Shown here piece by piece: positions 1-11,284 of a DNA stretch of 64,000 nt. How positions within the stretch are numbered: position 1 is the stretch's first letter; each line of letters begins with the position of its first letter. The notes beneath the pieces are model-generated. The model ran no database searches. It was not told the origin of the DNA and saw only the letters and a list, made by a program, of their open reading frames with translations. Both the position numbers and the translations under genes were made by a program. This DNA comes from Spirometra erinaceieuropaei (Eukaryota > Platyhelminthes > Cestoda > Diphyllobothriidea > Diphyllobothriidae): assembly GCA_902702965.1 (NCBI GenBank), contig CACRXP010000186.1, positions 572,659 through 636,658 on the forward strand. The letters are read 5' to 3'.

Positions 1-748
1 GTGATAAAGCGTCGTCCCGTCGCACAGCCAGCCTATGTTCGTGTATGCGCGCTATGAGCGTGCGCCCAGTCTGCCCTGTGTAGTTACCAGGACAATTTTG
101 ACACAGGATGCGATACACTTCTCCAGATTGCTCTTCAGGCTTTAACCTGACTTTAATTTTCATGACCCTGTTGCGCATGGTGGCTTTGGGGTGGTGTGCA
201 ATTCCAACACCTAGCTCCGCATCAGTCCGCTCGGTCGCTTCTGAAACGCCCTTGATGTATGTGGGGAGAATGTCATATCGTCGATGGTGTTGTTGTTTGA
301 GTCCGCTGGGGGCGACCGCGTAGGCAGTGACTTATGAATGCCCCTGAATATCCATTTTCCACCAAATAGTCGCAGAGATAACGGGCCTCACGTGCTCTGT
401 CCTCCGGTTTGCTGCAATGAGTCTGGATCCGTTTGAAGAGCGTCTTCACACAGCTTCGTTTGTGAGCCACCGGATGGTTGCTGTGAAAACTGAGAAGCTG
501 TGTGGTGTTCGTTGCCTGCCTATAAACTGTCGTTTCAAGTTCACCGTTAAGGTTTCGTCTGACAAGCACATCCAGAAAGGTCAACTGCTGTTGCTGTTCT
601 TCTTCCATCGAGAATTTTATATCAGGGAAGACTGCATCGGGCAGGCTGTGAAAATGTTGCAGCATGTCCTTCTTTACGATGACAAACGTGTCGTCTACGT
701 AACGGCGCCAAAATACCGGCTCATGTTGGATGAAGGCAACAAAATGTG
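1..748 (-). pseudogene. Penelope-like element fragment: RT C-terminus plus GIY-YIG endonuclease start
   Basis: Read from 748 down to 1, this encodes the end of a PLE reverse transcriptase. It opens with FWRRYVDDTFVIV, whose YVDD is the RT catalytic motif C. The thumb follows (FLDVLVRR, VYRQATNTTQ, SNHPVAHKRSC), then SEATER..AELGVGIAHHPKATMR, and the start of the GIY-YIG nuclease (GEVYRI, then NYTGQTGR, IHEHRLAVRR). A tryptophan codon is now TGA near 272 and a small insertion shifts the frame just after it, so this copy is dead. It is 5'-truncated at about 748 and runs off the left window edge. PLEs copy RNA at nicked DNA with this RT/nuclease pair. The family call is secure. Confidence 0.93.
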
Positions 749-769
749 TCGCTGATCGAAATCATTTCT

Positions 770-815
770 ACTTCACTTATGCATACACCTGGAGCTCGAG
801 ATTTCGCCCTCAATC
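770..815 (+). repeat. Probable PLE terminal (pLTR tail) fragment in inverted orientation
   Basis: The stretch around TACACCTGGAGCTCGAGATTTC closely matches 15377-15412, the tail after the hammerhead downstream of the 14.5-kb PLE. Here it lies on the plus strand, directly next to the 5'-truncated end of the minus-strand PLE. The same inverted arrangement is seen at 34.8 kb. Short and diverged, so moderate confidence only. Confidence 0.45.
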
Positions 816-889
816 CTCAGATCTATCCTCAGCTCCGTCATTTTTAATCTTCCCCTCGGCTTGTAGTCCGGCTGGAAAAACTCTTCAGC

Positions 890-1410
890 GCGCTAATGTC
901 TTGATGTTATTCCTTTTCATGTGCTTCATTTTCCGGGATGATTTCAAAGAGCTTTTAGGAGGATCCCAGACCACGACCTGACTCTGCTTCGTCTAATCGG
1001 AGAGCTTTTTGTATGCTGACGATCTCCCCACCCTGCAGGATAGTGTTAGCGAAATCACGAAGAAGATCTAAATCTTGCGCCATTCGTGCTCCTGGAGTGC
1101 TCGATACAGATCCTATAACGACATTCCACGTACAATTTATGGTCGAGTTCCTTGTTTCCCCGCCTGTGCTAGCATGGTTTATTGCCACTGTCGTGTCGTG
1201 GTGCTATCATATCGCCATTGGGATGATTTTTGTCTGAGCTTGAAAGTCTGAGGCCGAAATTTGTTTATGACACGCTGAATTCGGCCGGGAAACTTTTAGC
1301 GTTATTTTCCCGCTTTACTGTGTCGTACACAGCTCAAGCTTCCATAAACACGGTTCTGATCGCCTGCCTTAACTCAGCTAGCCTTACAACTAAGCGGATT
1401 GGCGGCACCC
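890..1410 (+). repeat. Dispersed repeat unit A (three copies in 0.9-3.0 kb)
   Basis: The segment 955-1100 (with GATCCCAGACCACGACCTGACTC and ATCACGAAGAAGATCTA) recurs at 2078-2225 and 2549-2700. The segment 1155-1400 (CGCCATTGGGATGATTTTTG, ATTTGTTTATGACA) recurs at 2748-2990. No convincing protein is encoded in any copy. The family is not recognised; it could be a non-coding part of a retroelement. Confidence 0.7.
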
Positions 1411-1779
1411 ACCGTTAGAATCGAAAATGAACCCTCCTTTCAGTTTCTACTAGCTGGCTTTAGATTGTCCCTGGTTTTGCACTTTCCAGTGTTCAGCGAT
1501 TTGGTATGTTTAGTTTTCAAGACGGGTAGCGGAGGTTGATTAACTGCTGTTACATTAGCGCCGACTGTTTCGCTGTTCAGCCAAACACTTATCGGCTGTT
1601 TGCACAGGTGACACAAGTCACCATCTTCCCTGCTAGCTTTGAGTTTTTTGTAACGGTGCTTTCCTAAACAGGATATTCCTGGCTTGTCGGTTGCAGAGTT
1701 GGCTCATTTTAAGGGATACGACGCTTCTCCTTGGCGATACCATATCGACACTAGGATAATTTTTGTGAGTTGGGAATTG

Positions 1780-1852
1780 TGGAGCATACACGGACATAAG
1801 CTGGCTTTGCGACGAGGGGAGGGATTATCGCAAGTAGCCGCCCACGTCGGAA
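1780..1852 (+). pseudogene. PLE GIY-YIG endonuclease relic
   Basis: A short plus-strand reading frame gives IHGHKLALRRGEGLSQVAAHVGN, a clear match to the IHEHKLAVRRGDALSQVAAHT block of the PLE nuclease at 15.0 kb. Only this block survives; flanking PLE sequence is missing, and the following GNNTF suggests an internal deletion that joins to the later AGNKTGREL block. Confidence 0.7.
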
Positions 1853-1867
1853 ACAATACATTTCGCC

Positions 1868-2328
1868 ACAAGAATGATTCCTGAATTTGGATTGTTTGAT
1901 CCTCTTTGATTTTCAATCCGTTCTTCTCTCTGTCCGTCTTCATTTACAGTTCCATCTCCATTCCCATAATCTTCTGTCTTTTCCGCGATTCGCAGTCCAG
2001 TTTAAAGAAACACTTCCTTAGGCAGATGCCTTAATATCATTCTTCTTTAAAGAAGTATTGCTGTCCAGAACAATTTTAAGGGACCTTGGGGATGATCCCA
2101 GGTCACGACTTGACTCTGCTTCGCCTACTCGAAAAGCCTTTTGTCTGGTGACGAGTCCCCTATCCTACAGGATAGCGTTGGCGTAATCACGAAGAAGATC
2201 TAGGTCGTACTTCACACGTTTCTTTGGAACGCAAGAGGCAGACCGCGGAGCACCCTTTTGCGAAGATGACTTTCACTGATTGTCTTGTCAAAGAGTCTCA
2301 GGCCCCATTGTGACGAATTTTGTCCACA
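1868..2328 (+). repeat. Tandem repeat unit B (~460 bp)
   Basis: Begins with CACAAGAATGA..CCTGAATTTGGA and is followed directly by unit C, which opens with the equivalent CACAAGAATGACCCCCGGAT at 2329. Shared blocks include GATTTTCAATCC and the 150-bp block also found in unit A. The period between B and C is about 461 bp. No gene recognised. Confidence 0.75.
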
Positions 2329-2990
2329 AGAATGACCCCCGGATCTGGAGTATTTGATAATTTTTGATTTTCAATCCTTTATCCTCTTTGTCCACCTTCT
2401 CTTTCAGTTCCATCCTCAGTTCCTCCATTTGCTGTTTTTTCCTCAGTCCAGAGTCCGTTTAAAAAACATTCTTGCGTACAGATGCCTCAGTGTCATTCTT
2501 CCTTAAAGAAGTAACGCTGTCTGGGCTTCGTTTTTCAGAATTATTTCAAAGGGCCTTGGGGATGATCTCAGGTTATGACTTAACTCTTCTTTACCTGGTC
2601 GAGGAGCTATTTCTATGGTGAAAAGTTCCCCATCATGCGGGATAGTGGCAGCGTAATCAAGAAGAAGACATAGGTCGTACTTCACCCCTCCATTGGAACA
2701 CCCTTTTTACTCATATTCCGTTTGCGACTTATGGGCGAGCCCTTTATGTCACCGCCTGCACTAGGACGGTTTATTTCCGCTATGCTGTGCGTCATGGATG
2801 TTGTCGCATCGCCATTGGCGTGATTTTTGTCTGAACTAGAGGGTCTGAAGCCAAAATTTGTTTATGACATGCTGACTTCGGCCTGGGAACGTTCAGAGTT
2901 ATTTCCCCACTATACTCTGTCGTACACAACTCTAGCATACCCATAAACACGTTTTAATCGCGTGCCATGACGACTAACGGCAAAAATTTA
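2329..2990 (+). repeat. Tandem repeat unit C, the longest copy
   Basis: Carries all blocks seen in units A and B, including the part 2748-2990 that B lacks. B therefore looks like a copy truncated at its right side by the B/C junction. Several stops in every frame; no protein recognised. Confidence 0.7.
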
Positions 2991-3155
2991 TCTATCTTCT
3001 TTGTCTTCCTGCCCTCCATCCTGTGTATTGCCCCATCCGTGAAACCCCCCATCTACCACCATTCAACGTATGGCACGGTCCACAGGCTAGCTTAAGTTAG
3101 TTGTGGGTCCTACATCCTAGCTTTGTCCCAATTTGGCCTTTTGCAGAAGACTTAT
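2990..3155 (+). repeat. ~150-bp direct repeat, copy 1
   Basis: Contains ATTCAACGTATGGCACGGTCC and GTGGGTCCTACATCCTAGC, matched at 4055-4205 by ATTCAACGTATGACACGGTCC and ATGGGTCCTACACCCTATC. The two copies are about 1.05 kb apart in the same orientation. Not recognised as a known element. Confidence 0.75.
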
Positions 3156-3439
3156 AAAAACAGGAATTCGAAGCAGAATGTTCAAATGGATCGAGAGTTT
3201 CCTGTCTTCCAGAGCACATTGAGTTGTTGTTGACACTTCTACCTAGGAATAGGCAAAGGTTTAAGGCCGTGTCTTACAGGGTTCTGTTCTACTTGTACTA
3301 CTCTTCCTGATTCACGTGAATGACTGCACCACAGAACTAGATTGCGAAGCTGTCATGCTCGCAAATGATGCAAGATTAGGAGAAAGGGAGAGAGATAGAA
3401 AGGGGGAAGTGTGCTATATTTATGAGCTCGTGAAATTTC
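3156..3439. other. Intergenic stretch, nothing recognised
   Basis: AT-leaning unique-looking sequence with a short purine run (GGAGAAAGGGAGAGAGATAG near 3380). No ORF, RNA gene or repeat match seen within the window. Confidence 0.5.
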
Positions 3440-3725
3440 TATCCAAATACCATCGTCCATTAATGCTCCTTGTGATGTAACAGTATGATCCACATCTATT
3501 GCAAAATTTTGTGAGTCCTATAAAATATCTTGTTAATGACATTGAGAAATATATCATTTTCCATGTATGAAAGCTTGTTGACAGCTTGTTGACTATAGAC
3601 TCTGAACGCAAATTCAATGGCGGGTGGGCCCAAAACTATTTTGGAAATGAAAAACCTTTAAAATCGAAAATTTTCATTTCTTTAATTAACGAATTGAGGG
3701 AGCGCATGATTCCCTACCATATGAG
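3440..3725 (+). repeat. Diverged fragment of the ~1-kb long-inverted-repeat DNA element
   Basis: Blocks such as ATTTTGTGAGTCCTATAAAAT and a TTTAAAATCGAA stretch resemble the centre of the long-IR elements at 36.2, 42.3 and 60.0 kb (ATTTTATGAGTCC.., TTTAAAACCGAA). The termini are not preserved. Assignment rests on scattered short matches. Confidence 0.35.
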
Positions 3726-4054
3726 CACACGAAAGGATGTCTTGAGCACGCTTTCTTTATTCAAATTTCCAGGAATATCGAAAAAAGGGAAAAAATTCCA
3801 GGTAAAGATAGGGTGTAAGACCCACAGGTAGATGGCAGCTCCAAAAATATACTCTAAAATTCACTGTGCCTGTAAAAATCACTTTTTATTCACCGTTCCC
3901 ATTGTCTGAAATTTCCTCCCCTTGCTGACTAAACGTAAACCTACCAGCAGCGCTTTATTCAAAACCCGTTATTCTTTAAAATTGTTTTTTTGTCTATTTT
4001 TTTAGTTGCCGCGCTGACTTTCTTTGCCAAATGACAGCGTACGACAAGACTTTC

Positions 4055-4205
4055 GACAGAAATTTATTTATTTTTAGTGTCTTTTTGCTTTCCGTCCTAT
4101 GGGTTGCCCCACCCCTAAAACCCCCTCTACCCCTATTCAACGTATGACACGGTCCACAGACTAGCTCAATTTAGTTATGGGTCCTACACCCTATCTTTGC
4201 CCCTT
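4055..4205 (+). repeat. ~150-bp direct repeat, copy 2
   Basis: Partner of 2990-3155, same orientation, with the shared blocks described there. It ends in a poly-T run at 4204. The region 3726-4054 between the related fragments contains no recognised gene. Confidence 0.75.
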
Positions 4206-4439
4206 TTTTTTCTATAACCGAATGTCTCCACGCTTTAGGATATTGCTGGACATCCTCAACTGTGCCCAGACAAAGAAAAGCTGACCAAGCGTATGAGGCA
4301 GAAGTAAAGAACGAATCAACCGTTTGTAGTCTTCTGAAGTTACCATTTCCATTGAGTAGTCTGCACCCACTAAAAATGCCCTTGTTTTTTTCACAATTGT
4401 CCTGTGTAAATTCAAAGTGCGGTATGCATCTTATTCGTT

Positions 4440-5995
4440 AGCTCTGTTATAAAGGAAAACAGGTCAGATTCTGACGAAATCTGACATTTTTTCCTATCCG
4501 GGGGATTTCCTACGCTTATGCAATTTGTAGATCAAACCTCATATTTATGCGTATTGTGTTGCAAACAGAAAAGGGGAGAAATAAATCCTGTCTGGAAACG
4601 GAAAATTCAATTTCGCTCCCATTAAAAGTAGGTGAGGGCGGGTATGAGAAAATGCACTATTTTCAAGGAAAAAGAGGTGAATTCAGCTTACAAAACTCCG
4701 TTTTATAAATCTGTGGCCTTTCGTGCCATAAAAAGCAACAATAAACTGGTTCGACAGTAGTTTGTTTTACCAGACCGAGAACGACTAGGCGTAAACATAC
4801 TTTGAGTTCCTGCGATACGCTGTCTCTTTCCTGTGTCACGCCATGCGATAAGGATGACCAGGCAATGCCTTTCAGCAGTCGACTATGAAAGCACACGGAA
4901 AATGGCAGCGGAAGGGTTGTCGTGTGAGTCGCTCGCAAGTTTTTTTAATATTAGTAAGACTACTCTATGGCCAGTACTTAATGATAGAGCCTTACCAAGA
5001 AATAAGCAGCATGGATGAAAACGGTCCTCAAGTAAGCAAGTCGACGATTTTATTCGTCGTACACTAAGAAACATATAATTATATGCCCACTAAGACCATT
5101 CACAGAGAGCATTTACCAATTATGTTAATGAAAATAATTATGAAAAGGATGTCGGACTTTGAACTTCATCACGAAAAGGCCATAATTAAGCCGTTTTTAA
5201 CTAGAAAGTTTATTAGAGAACGTTTTTTATTTGCTAAGAAATATACTGATTACCGGTGCTCATTCTGGAAGAGCATTTACTTCTGCGATTAGGTCTTATT
5301 TTTAGACAGGCCAATGAATTCGACCCAGATGGCCATATGTGGAAAAACTCCCCAAAAGAACACACTGGTCTGATGGCAGTCTTCAAGAACTGTCGGCCGT
5401 TAATGGTTTGGACAGCGATTAAATTCTGAGAGCGGCCAATCTGGCGGTCGACCACGGACACCATCAAAACAAGGTGTTTGTCAGCATTTTGAACGATGTT
5501 TTTAATTACTAATACATCCACCGACACCGACTGGGCACCATCCTTTTACACGATAAGACCACTGTCCATCGTTCTAAAGCAGAATGAATCTAATAACGCA
5601 TTTAACCGTAATTTGACTTTTCAGACAACAGCCAGCCTCTCCGCATGTGGACTCCAGTCGATTTTTATCCCTGCTAACAGCTTGGATCTCAATTCCATCG
5701 AAAATCTTTTCGCACTTATCAAAAGACATTGACACAAGCCAAACAAAGTTCTTGTCGTGCAAGAAAAGCTTCATTTTATGCTAGTTAATCACATTAAACA
5801 ATCGACTACAGACAATTTTGCCATCCCCATACCTGAAAGACTTTCTGCTGTGATAAATGCAAATGGACAATCAAAAAAGTACGATCTTTTGTGCTTGTTA
5901 TTATTTTTCGTGATTTTCCTCATTTCACGCGCGTCCCCCCTCACTATGCATCCTTATATAGTTCGTGACCTATGCGATGAAATGTCACGAACTGT
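4440..5995 (+). mobile_element. Tc1-like DNA transposon, copy 1 (decayed)
   Basis: Contains the transposase relic 4833-5890 plus flanks that align with the 5' region of the copy at 48.3-50.5 kb (for example the TCGTGCCATAAAA..AGCAATAAAC block at 4714-4755). The 3' side has an ATTTCACGCG..GTCC block also found beside the third copy at 48.27 kb. Tc1 elements move by cut and paste into TA sites. The 5' terminus could not be found, so the copy may be truncated. Confidence 0.8.
4833..5890 (+). pseudogene. Tc1-like transposase, copy 1
   Basis: Fragments in several frames line up with the Tc1 family. First comes an N-terminal helix-turn-helix (RKMAAEGLSCESLASFFNIS). Next is KPFLTRKFIRERFLFAKKY, then SIYFCD, whose D is the first catalytic residue and is followed at once by a stop. 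LLHDKTTVHRS carries the second D, IPANSLDLNSIENLFALIKR the DLNPIEN-like third-residue motif, and IPERLSAVINANG the family's usual C-terminus. Multiple stops and frameshifts rule out activity. It converges on copy 2, which is read on the other strand. Confidence 0.9.
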
Positions 5996-5997
5996 GA
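5955..5997. repeat. Short inverted repeat resembling two fused transposon ends
   Basis: AGTTCGTGAC at 5957 is repeated in inverse as GTCACGAACT near 5984, with CTATGCGATGAAAT between. The arms resemble the Tc1-family terminal motif seen elsewhere here (AGTxxGTGACC..CATGAAAT), as if nearly the whole interior of an element had been lost. Confidence 0.5.
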
Positions 5998-6254
5998 ACT
6001 TAAATCGCCGTAGCGCACGATACTGCCACCCCGCATCCACGAAAGTTATACTGCGTTAAATATACGACCGAGATCCAAAACAAGGCATGGTTTGGTTTGT
6101 AAAGTATTATTTATTGACTAAGAAATTACTTATTTTAGGAAAAACCACCAAATCAAAAAATCGACTGTACAACAGGTCAACTATTCAGGATCTAATATAA
6201 CTGTCAGCAGAGAAGGAAACTTTCAGAAAACGACAAAAAATGCAAAACAGTAAC

Positions 6255-7345
6255 AAATACAACGTTTTAGTACTTTGTTGATTGTCCTTTAGCTTTTAAA
6301 GTTGCTGTAAGGCGGGAGGGCATGGCGACTACCAAGTTGTCTATGGTGGTTTGGTCTATGTAATTATCAAGCAAAAACTGTAACTTTTATTCCATAGAAA
6401 TATGTTTCCTTGCCTTGTCCCAGTTTCTTTTGATTAATGCAAAAAGATTTTCGATGGGATTAGGTCCGGGCTGTTGGCGGGGATAAAAATGCTTTGAAGG
6501 CCGCATGCTGAGAAGCTGGCTGTGGTCTAAAATATTAGATTATAGTCGTAGACTGAATCGGAATCATACCTCCTTTGAGCGGTGGACAGGGGCATTATCC
6601 TGCAACATTATAGTGTCCATTCGACGTCAATGAATGCCGTTGTAACCAAAGGCATCCTTTACGATGTCAATGAACACCTTGCTATTTATCGTCTCCACTG
6701 TTGAACGCCAGATCGGTCGCTCTCCGAATTTGATGGCCATCCAAACCATCAGGCGTCGGCAGTTCTTGAAAGTTGGCGTCGACATAGTGTACTCTCGTGG
6801 AAAGTTCTTTCCACATATGATCACATGGGCCGACTTCGGAGGCTTGTCTAAAAATAAGACCTCATCGCAAAAGTAAATGCTTTTCCAGAAGGAAATCCTG
6901 TGATCAATATATTTTTGAGCAAACAAAAACGTTCTCTTATAAGTTTTCTAGTTAAAAATGGTTTTGTCATGGCGTTTTGTTGATGGAGACCAAACTCTTT
7001 TATTCTTTCTCTAATTATGCGCTTAGAAAACATTGACAGGTGTTCCCTGTAAATAGCCTTAAGGGGCATACAACGACACTTTTTCAGTGTCCGACGAATG
7101 ACATCGTCGTCTTGCTTGCCTGTGGACCGTTTTGGCCCACCTTGCTTAGTTCTAGGCATTGTTTTATTATTAATATTCCTCCTGAGAGTGAACTGGCTAA
7201 TGTTGAAAATACTAGCTAACGACTCACGCGGCAGCCCTTCGGCTGCCAATTTTCGTATCCGCTCAAAGTCAACTTCCGATAGGAACTGCTTTGACATCTT
7301 TGCTGCACGGCGTGGCAAAGAAAATTGGCAGCATGTAGCGCGCAA
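6255..7345 (-). pseudogene. Tc1-like transposase, copy 2
   Basis: Read from 7345 downward. The start chosen is MSKQFLSEVDFERIRK, near 7297. An N-terminal HTH (KLAAEGLPRESLASIFNIS) is followed by a basic linker (PRTKQGGPKRSTGKQ), a second HTH-like region (IRERIKEFGLHQQNA), then KPFLTRKLIRERF. After a frameshift near 6900 come SIYFCDEVLF (first catalytic D), MLQDNAPVHRS (second D) and a SPDL..PIEN-type motif carrying the third acidic residue, now split by a one-base deletion. It is the best-preserved transposase in the window but still broken by frameshifts. Confidence 0.92.
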
Positions 7346-7884
7346 TCTATAAATGCGTGTTTACGCCTACTAGTTCCCGGTGTAGTAAAACAAACACAGT
7401 CGAACAAGTTTATTACTGCATTTAATGACATAAAACGTTACAGTTTTGCTAAATAGAATTTAAAAAGTCCAAATTACTTCTTGATTTATGAGAATAATGT
7501 GTTTTTACATACTTGACTTGACCTGATTTTCATGAACTAAAAATCACAATTTCCATTTCCAGAGTGGCCTTCTTTGATATTTTTCTTTGTTATATGAAAG
7601 TTCCTTTATAACGCAACGCGTGCAAATAAAAGGTTTTGATATGGGATACTTAGTAGAATAGGAAATTAAATGAATATCTGGAGACGTCAAAATCAGCATA
7701 ATTTTGTTCCGTTTCCCCTCATTAAAACTGAACTAACTCTACCTATTCTCTAGAAAAGGGCTCTTTGGGATTCGAATCGATTTTAAAAACAAAAATAACT
7801 ACACCATATATATGCCGTCCCCTCAAATCAAATACCGGTCTTGACATTTCATGAGTTAGGTCATCTACTGTAGTTAGTCCTGTT
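7346..7884 (-). mobile_element. 5' untranslated region and terminal repeat of Tc1-like copy 2
   Basis: The region upstream of the copy-2 transposase ends at 7856-7882 with CATTTCATGAGTTAGGTCATCTACTG followed by TA. This is the same terminus (CATTTCATGA...CTACTGTA) that closes copy 3 at 50464 and the non-autonomous long-IR elements. It marks the right end of the transposon and its TA target site. Confidence 0.75.
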
Positions 7885-8252
7885 TAGGCGATTTGTAATA
7901 TAGCCATTTTCTGAAATTCTAGTTTTCAGTGAAAATTAATTACCTCTACGTTAGTAAATATTAATTTACAACCCCAACTATGACTTCTTTCAAAGAACAG
8001 TCGTTTTTCCCTCCTATAATACCTTGAGAAACGAAGGTTTGGCGGATTTTGTGTTAAAGAGATGTTCTTGTGATAACTCATTACATTTTACAAGTTAGCA
8101 CCCCTTCTGTATTTTATGATTGCCCAACGTTTTTTGTATTTCCATAAAGTTGTTACTGAACGTATTCTTTTTATGTCTGTCTCAAAGGATAATGCATCTT
8201 GAAATTCGCCCTTTGAACGAAAAGAATATTTTAGTTTAAAACGTTTTTAATA
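7885..8252 (+). repeat. ~370-bp sequence repeated in inverse at 47876-48245
   Basis: Blocks such as GGCGATTTGTAATATAGCC, TCAGTGAAAATTAATTAC, ACAGTCGTTTTTCCCTC and CGTATTCTTTTTATGTCTGTC recur in reverse complement at 47876-48245. Contains a small hairpin (GTGCTAACTT..GAGTTAGCAC type). No ORF. In both places it sits between a Tc1-like transposon and a long-IR element arm, so it was probably duplicated together with them. Confidence 0.8.
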
Positions 8253-8254
8253 TA

Positions 8255-8590
8255 CAGTCGGTGATTGATCTCATGAAATCTTAGCCGAAATTCTGAAGCA
8301 CGTGTTTAATTATGAGGAATCCTAAGGTGGAATTGTAATACTAACTATCATGTAGTACAGTTCAAATATATTGTCGGATCTTGTTTCGTAGCCGTACCCG
8401 CAGTCAGCCAGCCCCAACCTAACCCCTAACAGGTACGCCTACAAAATAAGATCTTGCCGAATATATTTCTGTCGCGGCATAATGCTGGCTTTTGGGTGAA
8501 CGTTTTTCCCTGTTGCCTGCGAAAACCATACTCGCATTTTTATTGATTTTCGACGCTCTCACGACATTTACTGAGTTAGCACACCTACCA
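8255..8590 (+). mobile_element. Internally deleted long-IR Tc1-type element
   Basis: Starts with TA then CAGTCGGTGATTGATCTCATGAAAT and ends near 8590 with CTGAGTTAGCACACCTACCATAG, a degenerate copy of the usual ...CTACTGTA end. The arms match those of the 41870-42848 element. Most of the interior is missing and a small foldback element is inserted at 8364-8468. Confidence 0.65.
8364..8468. mobile_element. ~105-bp foldback element (MITE-like)
   Basis: An imperfect palindrome: AATATATT..CGGATCTTGTTTCGTAGCCGTACC on the left pairs with AGGTACGCCTACAAAATAAGATC on the right. The same element lies in the matching arm at 47659-47763. It is AT-ended and non-coding, and has inserted into or co-duplicated with the long-IR arm. 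Confidence 0.75.
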
Positions 8591-9164
8591 TAGTTTGTTT
8601 CTTAAATCATTTAGGCCTTCCCGATGCCTGCCAGGTTAGCTCTTCCCTTGACCCATTTTATGCAATTTTACGCCCATCACGCATGGGACTGGGCATTTTG
8701 CTTCATAAACAGCTGCAAATGTGCCATCGAAGCTGTACGTTCGGGTGCGTGAATCCTCTGAGAAAGAAGGAAGGCAGGGATTCTTGTAATACGGCAATTG
8801 TGGTAAAAGGGGTTTTATGGGTGGGGCCCATTAAACTGACAGATAGCTGCTTCCGGAAATTAAAGGCAAAAAAGTAACATTCATATCATCAAGTTTTTTA
8901 AACATGCCAACAGTGCGTAAAAACGCAAACGCGCAGTTTGAAATACTGGAAATTAGTAGTTGTAGATGAGCGGAAAAAATAAAGGCTGAGGGCATTGGTT
9001 AGATATTCCAGGCAAACTGACTCCAGCCCGTGAAGACCAAAGACATTGAAGGAAAAAGTGGGAAGAATAGATCAGTAAATCCGACTCTCATAATGACTGC
9101 GACTGAAGATGCAAGTGAAACTGACGACGTTAGCAGACTAAAGCTATATCTAAAGCTTGTTCCT
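8591..9164. other. No recognised feature
   Basis: Contains only short ORFs (for example 8683-8877 plus) without recognisable motifs or a neighbour that supports them. Confidence 0.5.
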
Positions 9165-9245
9165 GACCCCAAACCCCTAATCCTAGCCCTTAACAATTAC
9201 CCTAGCCCTAACCCTAACCTCCAATCCTAATATTAATCCTAGTCA
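9165..9245 (+). repeat. Degenerate CCCTAA (telomere-type) array
   Basis: Runs such as CCCCTAATCCTAGCCC and ACCCTAGCCCTAACCCTAACC show a decayed CCCTAA pattern. TTAGGG is the usual flatworm telomere unit. This is an interstitial remnant or element interior, not a chromosome end. Confidence 0.7.
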
Positions 9246-9964
9246 CAGTCTCTAAACTTCAACCTCAACCCATACCACCTATCACCAGTCCTAAACTGAA
9301 CGCCATCCCTTATGTGGACACTTTAGAGAGGAGTTACGGCGAAAGAGCGAAAGGGAGGAAGGTTAATTCAAACCTAACCAAATGACATAAGTGAACATTT
9401 CATAAAAAAGGGGACTATGTGGAACCATATACCCGATCACTGCCACATTTTACAACGGCCTGTCCTCAGGAATCCTCGTCATAATACTGGATATCTATAG
9501 AAATACTGTGTGATCATCCAGTTGCTTTAGGCAGCGATCACGTTCGCGGTGAGCCAGATCACGTGCTGTGTGCCCGTAAATCGCTCGCAAATCTGACTGT
9601 TTACGGGCTGCATCCCCATGTTGACCCAGCAACCGGACACTTGAAATCTGCGCAGAAAAGAAACACCAGGCAAGACTGTCATCCTTCCTTCTCGCACATG
9701 TACGTAGCCATAAAACTGTGTCTGTTGATAATAGGGAAAAATGAGTGGCCACAGAGTGGCAAGATATAGAACTGGCTGCATGGTCGGATTTTGGGGTTCA
9801 CACAACAATTGCTGATGTTCATTTCAGTCAACGTAACAGTCAACTTAACATCAGAGAGTTTGATTTTCCTCACACGTGGTTGCAGCCAAGTGAAATCTTG
9901 CCATGCGTGGGACAATGCGACTTCAGGCCTAGCAACGGCATCCTGTTGCTGTGAAAATAAATAC
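9246..9964. other. No recognised feature
   Basis: Several overlapping short ORFs on both strands at 9495-9960, none with a recognisable domain. They look like chance ORFs in balanced-composition DNA. Confidence 0.5.
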
Positions 9965-9965
9965 G

Positions 9966-10575
9966 ATAGATGTACTAACTCATGAAATGTTAATCGAAAT
10001 TTTAAAATGCGTTTTCAACTCGAAAGATTTGCTTACATTGTGCGACATAATCCCATGATAATCCAGTTACTTCAGGATGCGAGCTTTTGAACAAACTTAT
10101 TTCTGATCGTCTGCAAAAACTGCACTCTGTAAGAGATGACTACTTAAGCAGTATGATTTTTCTCACTGAATTACTGTGCCCTTATAAATTCTAATATATT
10201 TTATAGAAAACAGGCATAAAATATTCATTCCTTTACCCAGTTGGTAGTAAATCACGTCTTCTTCAACGGTTATACTTAAAGGAAGGGTATAATTCGGTTT
10301 TAAAAGACTTTTCCAACTCCCGAAATGCCGTTACACTTGCATTCGGGATTCCAAACTGCAAGCTGTATATTTTCGGTGAACGGGAAATCATGCATTTCTC
10401 TACAGTATTAAGAGGAGACCACATGGGGTTCATAAAATTTAACAGTGGATTTGAGCCATACTGTAAACTTTACAAACACAATTAGTAAATGCAGAGGCAC
10501 TATGCTTTATGAACAGGCATTTTACGATTTAAAAAATCTCTTTTCGGTTAACACTTCATGAGTTGGCACATGGAC
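9966..10575 (+). mobile_element. Decayed long-IR element, about 0.6 kb
   Basis: Left side has GTACTAACTCATGAAATGTTAATCGAAATTTT and right side has TTAACACTTCATGAGTTGGCACATGG, inverted versions of each other and of the ends at 35751 and 36748. Inside are family blocks such as GGAGACCACATGGGGTTCATAAAATTT. The outermost CAGT ends are lost, and it is shorter than the ~980-1000-bp intact copies. Confidence 0.7.
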
Positions 10576-11284
10576 TTGACATCGGTTTAGACAAAGCTCA
10601 TGCAGATGTAACATAATGTGTACCATTCTACCCTCGAACTCTGTAAGTGTTTGTGTGGATCGAGAAACCAATGTTGTCTTACAGTTTTCATTTTGCATTT
10701 GCACCACGGCAACAGCTCCACTCTTTGCAGTTTTGTCAGCGTTTTTAATCAGACTACTGTAATCGGAAGCGCCCGACTCCAGTTAGTTCTCATGAAAACT
10801 GTCTCTTAAAAGTCAGGAGTGCCGAAACGCAAGAACTGTACCAGCACCAATTACGGGCTGCTTCCACTACCGATTGCGCATTGCGGAAAGATCAATTTTT
10901 CAAAAGAGGCTCGTCGGTTTTTGCGCAAATTGACTGGTCGTGCTCTGTTTACTGACTATATTGTTCATGAACTAAAATTTCACATTAAAGGCAATCAGCG
11001 CATCTTTGAAGGAGGAAATAAGGACGCACGGCAGTTCATGTAATCTGCTTCTATTTATATACACCAGGATTCAGGCGTCATCGAGGAAACACCAAAATGC
11101 CGCTAGAAGCCGGACACTCGGGTAAGCACTACGACACGTTACTAATTTAGCCAAAGGATCCAAGGGTGCTACTGCAGGTTTTGACATGGCAAGGCACAGT
11201 CTACCATACATGCTATTATTCTCAGGAATCATCTGAGATTTGAACTCAGTCCTCTGTCTGTGCGAGACTTTATCGCGTCAGCGT
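10576..11284. other. No confident feature; one small ORF at 10819-11043 (+)
   Basis: The plus ORF (74 codons, beginning MPKRKNCTST) has no recognised motif and lacks supporting context. Nothing else stands out. Confidence 0.4.

Noticed and set aside
108..755. Plus-strand ORFs over the first PLE
   Set aside because: Shadows of the minus-strand RT/GIY-YIG fragment, which alone carries YVDD and nuclease motifs.
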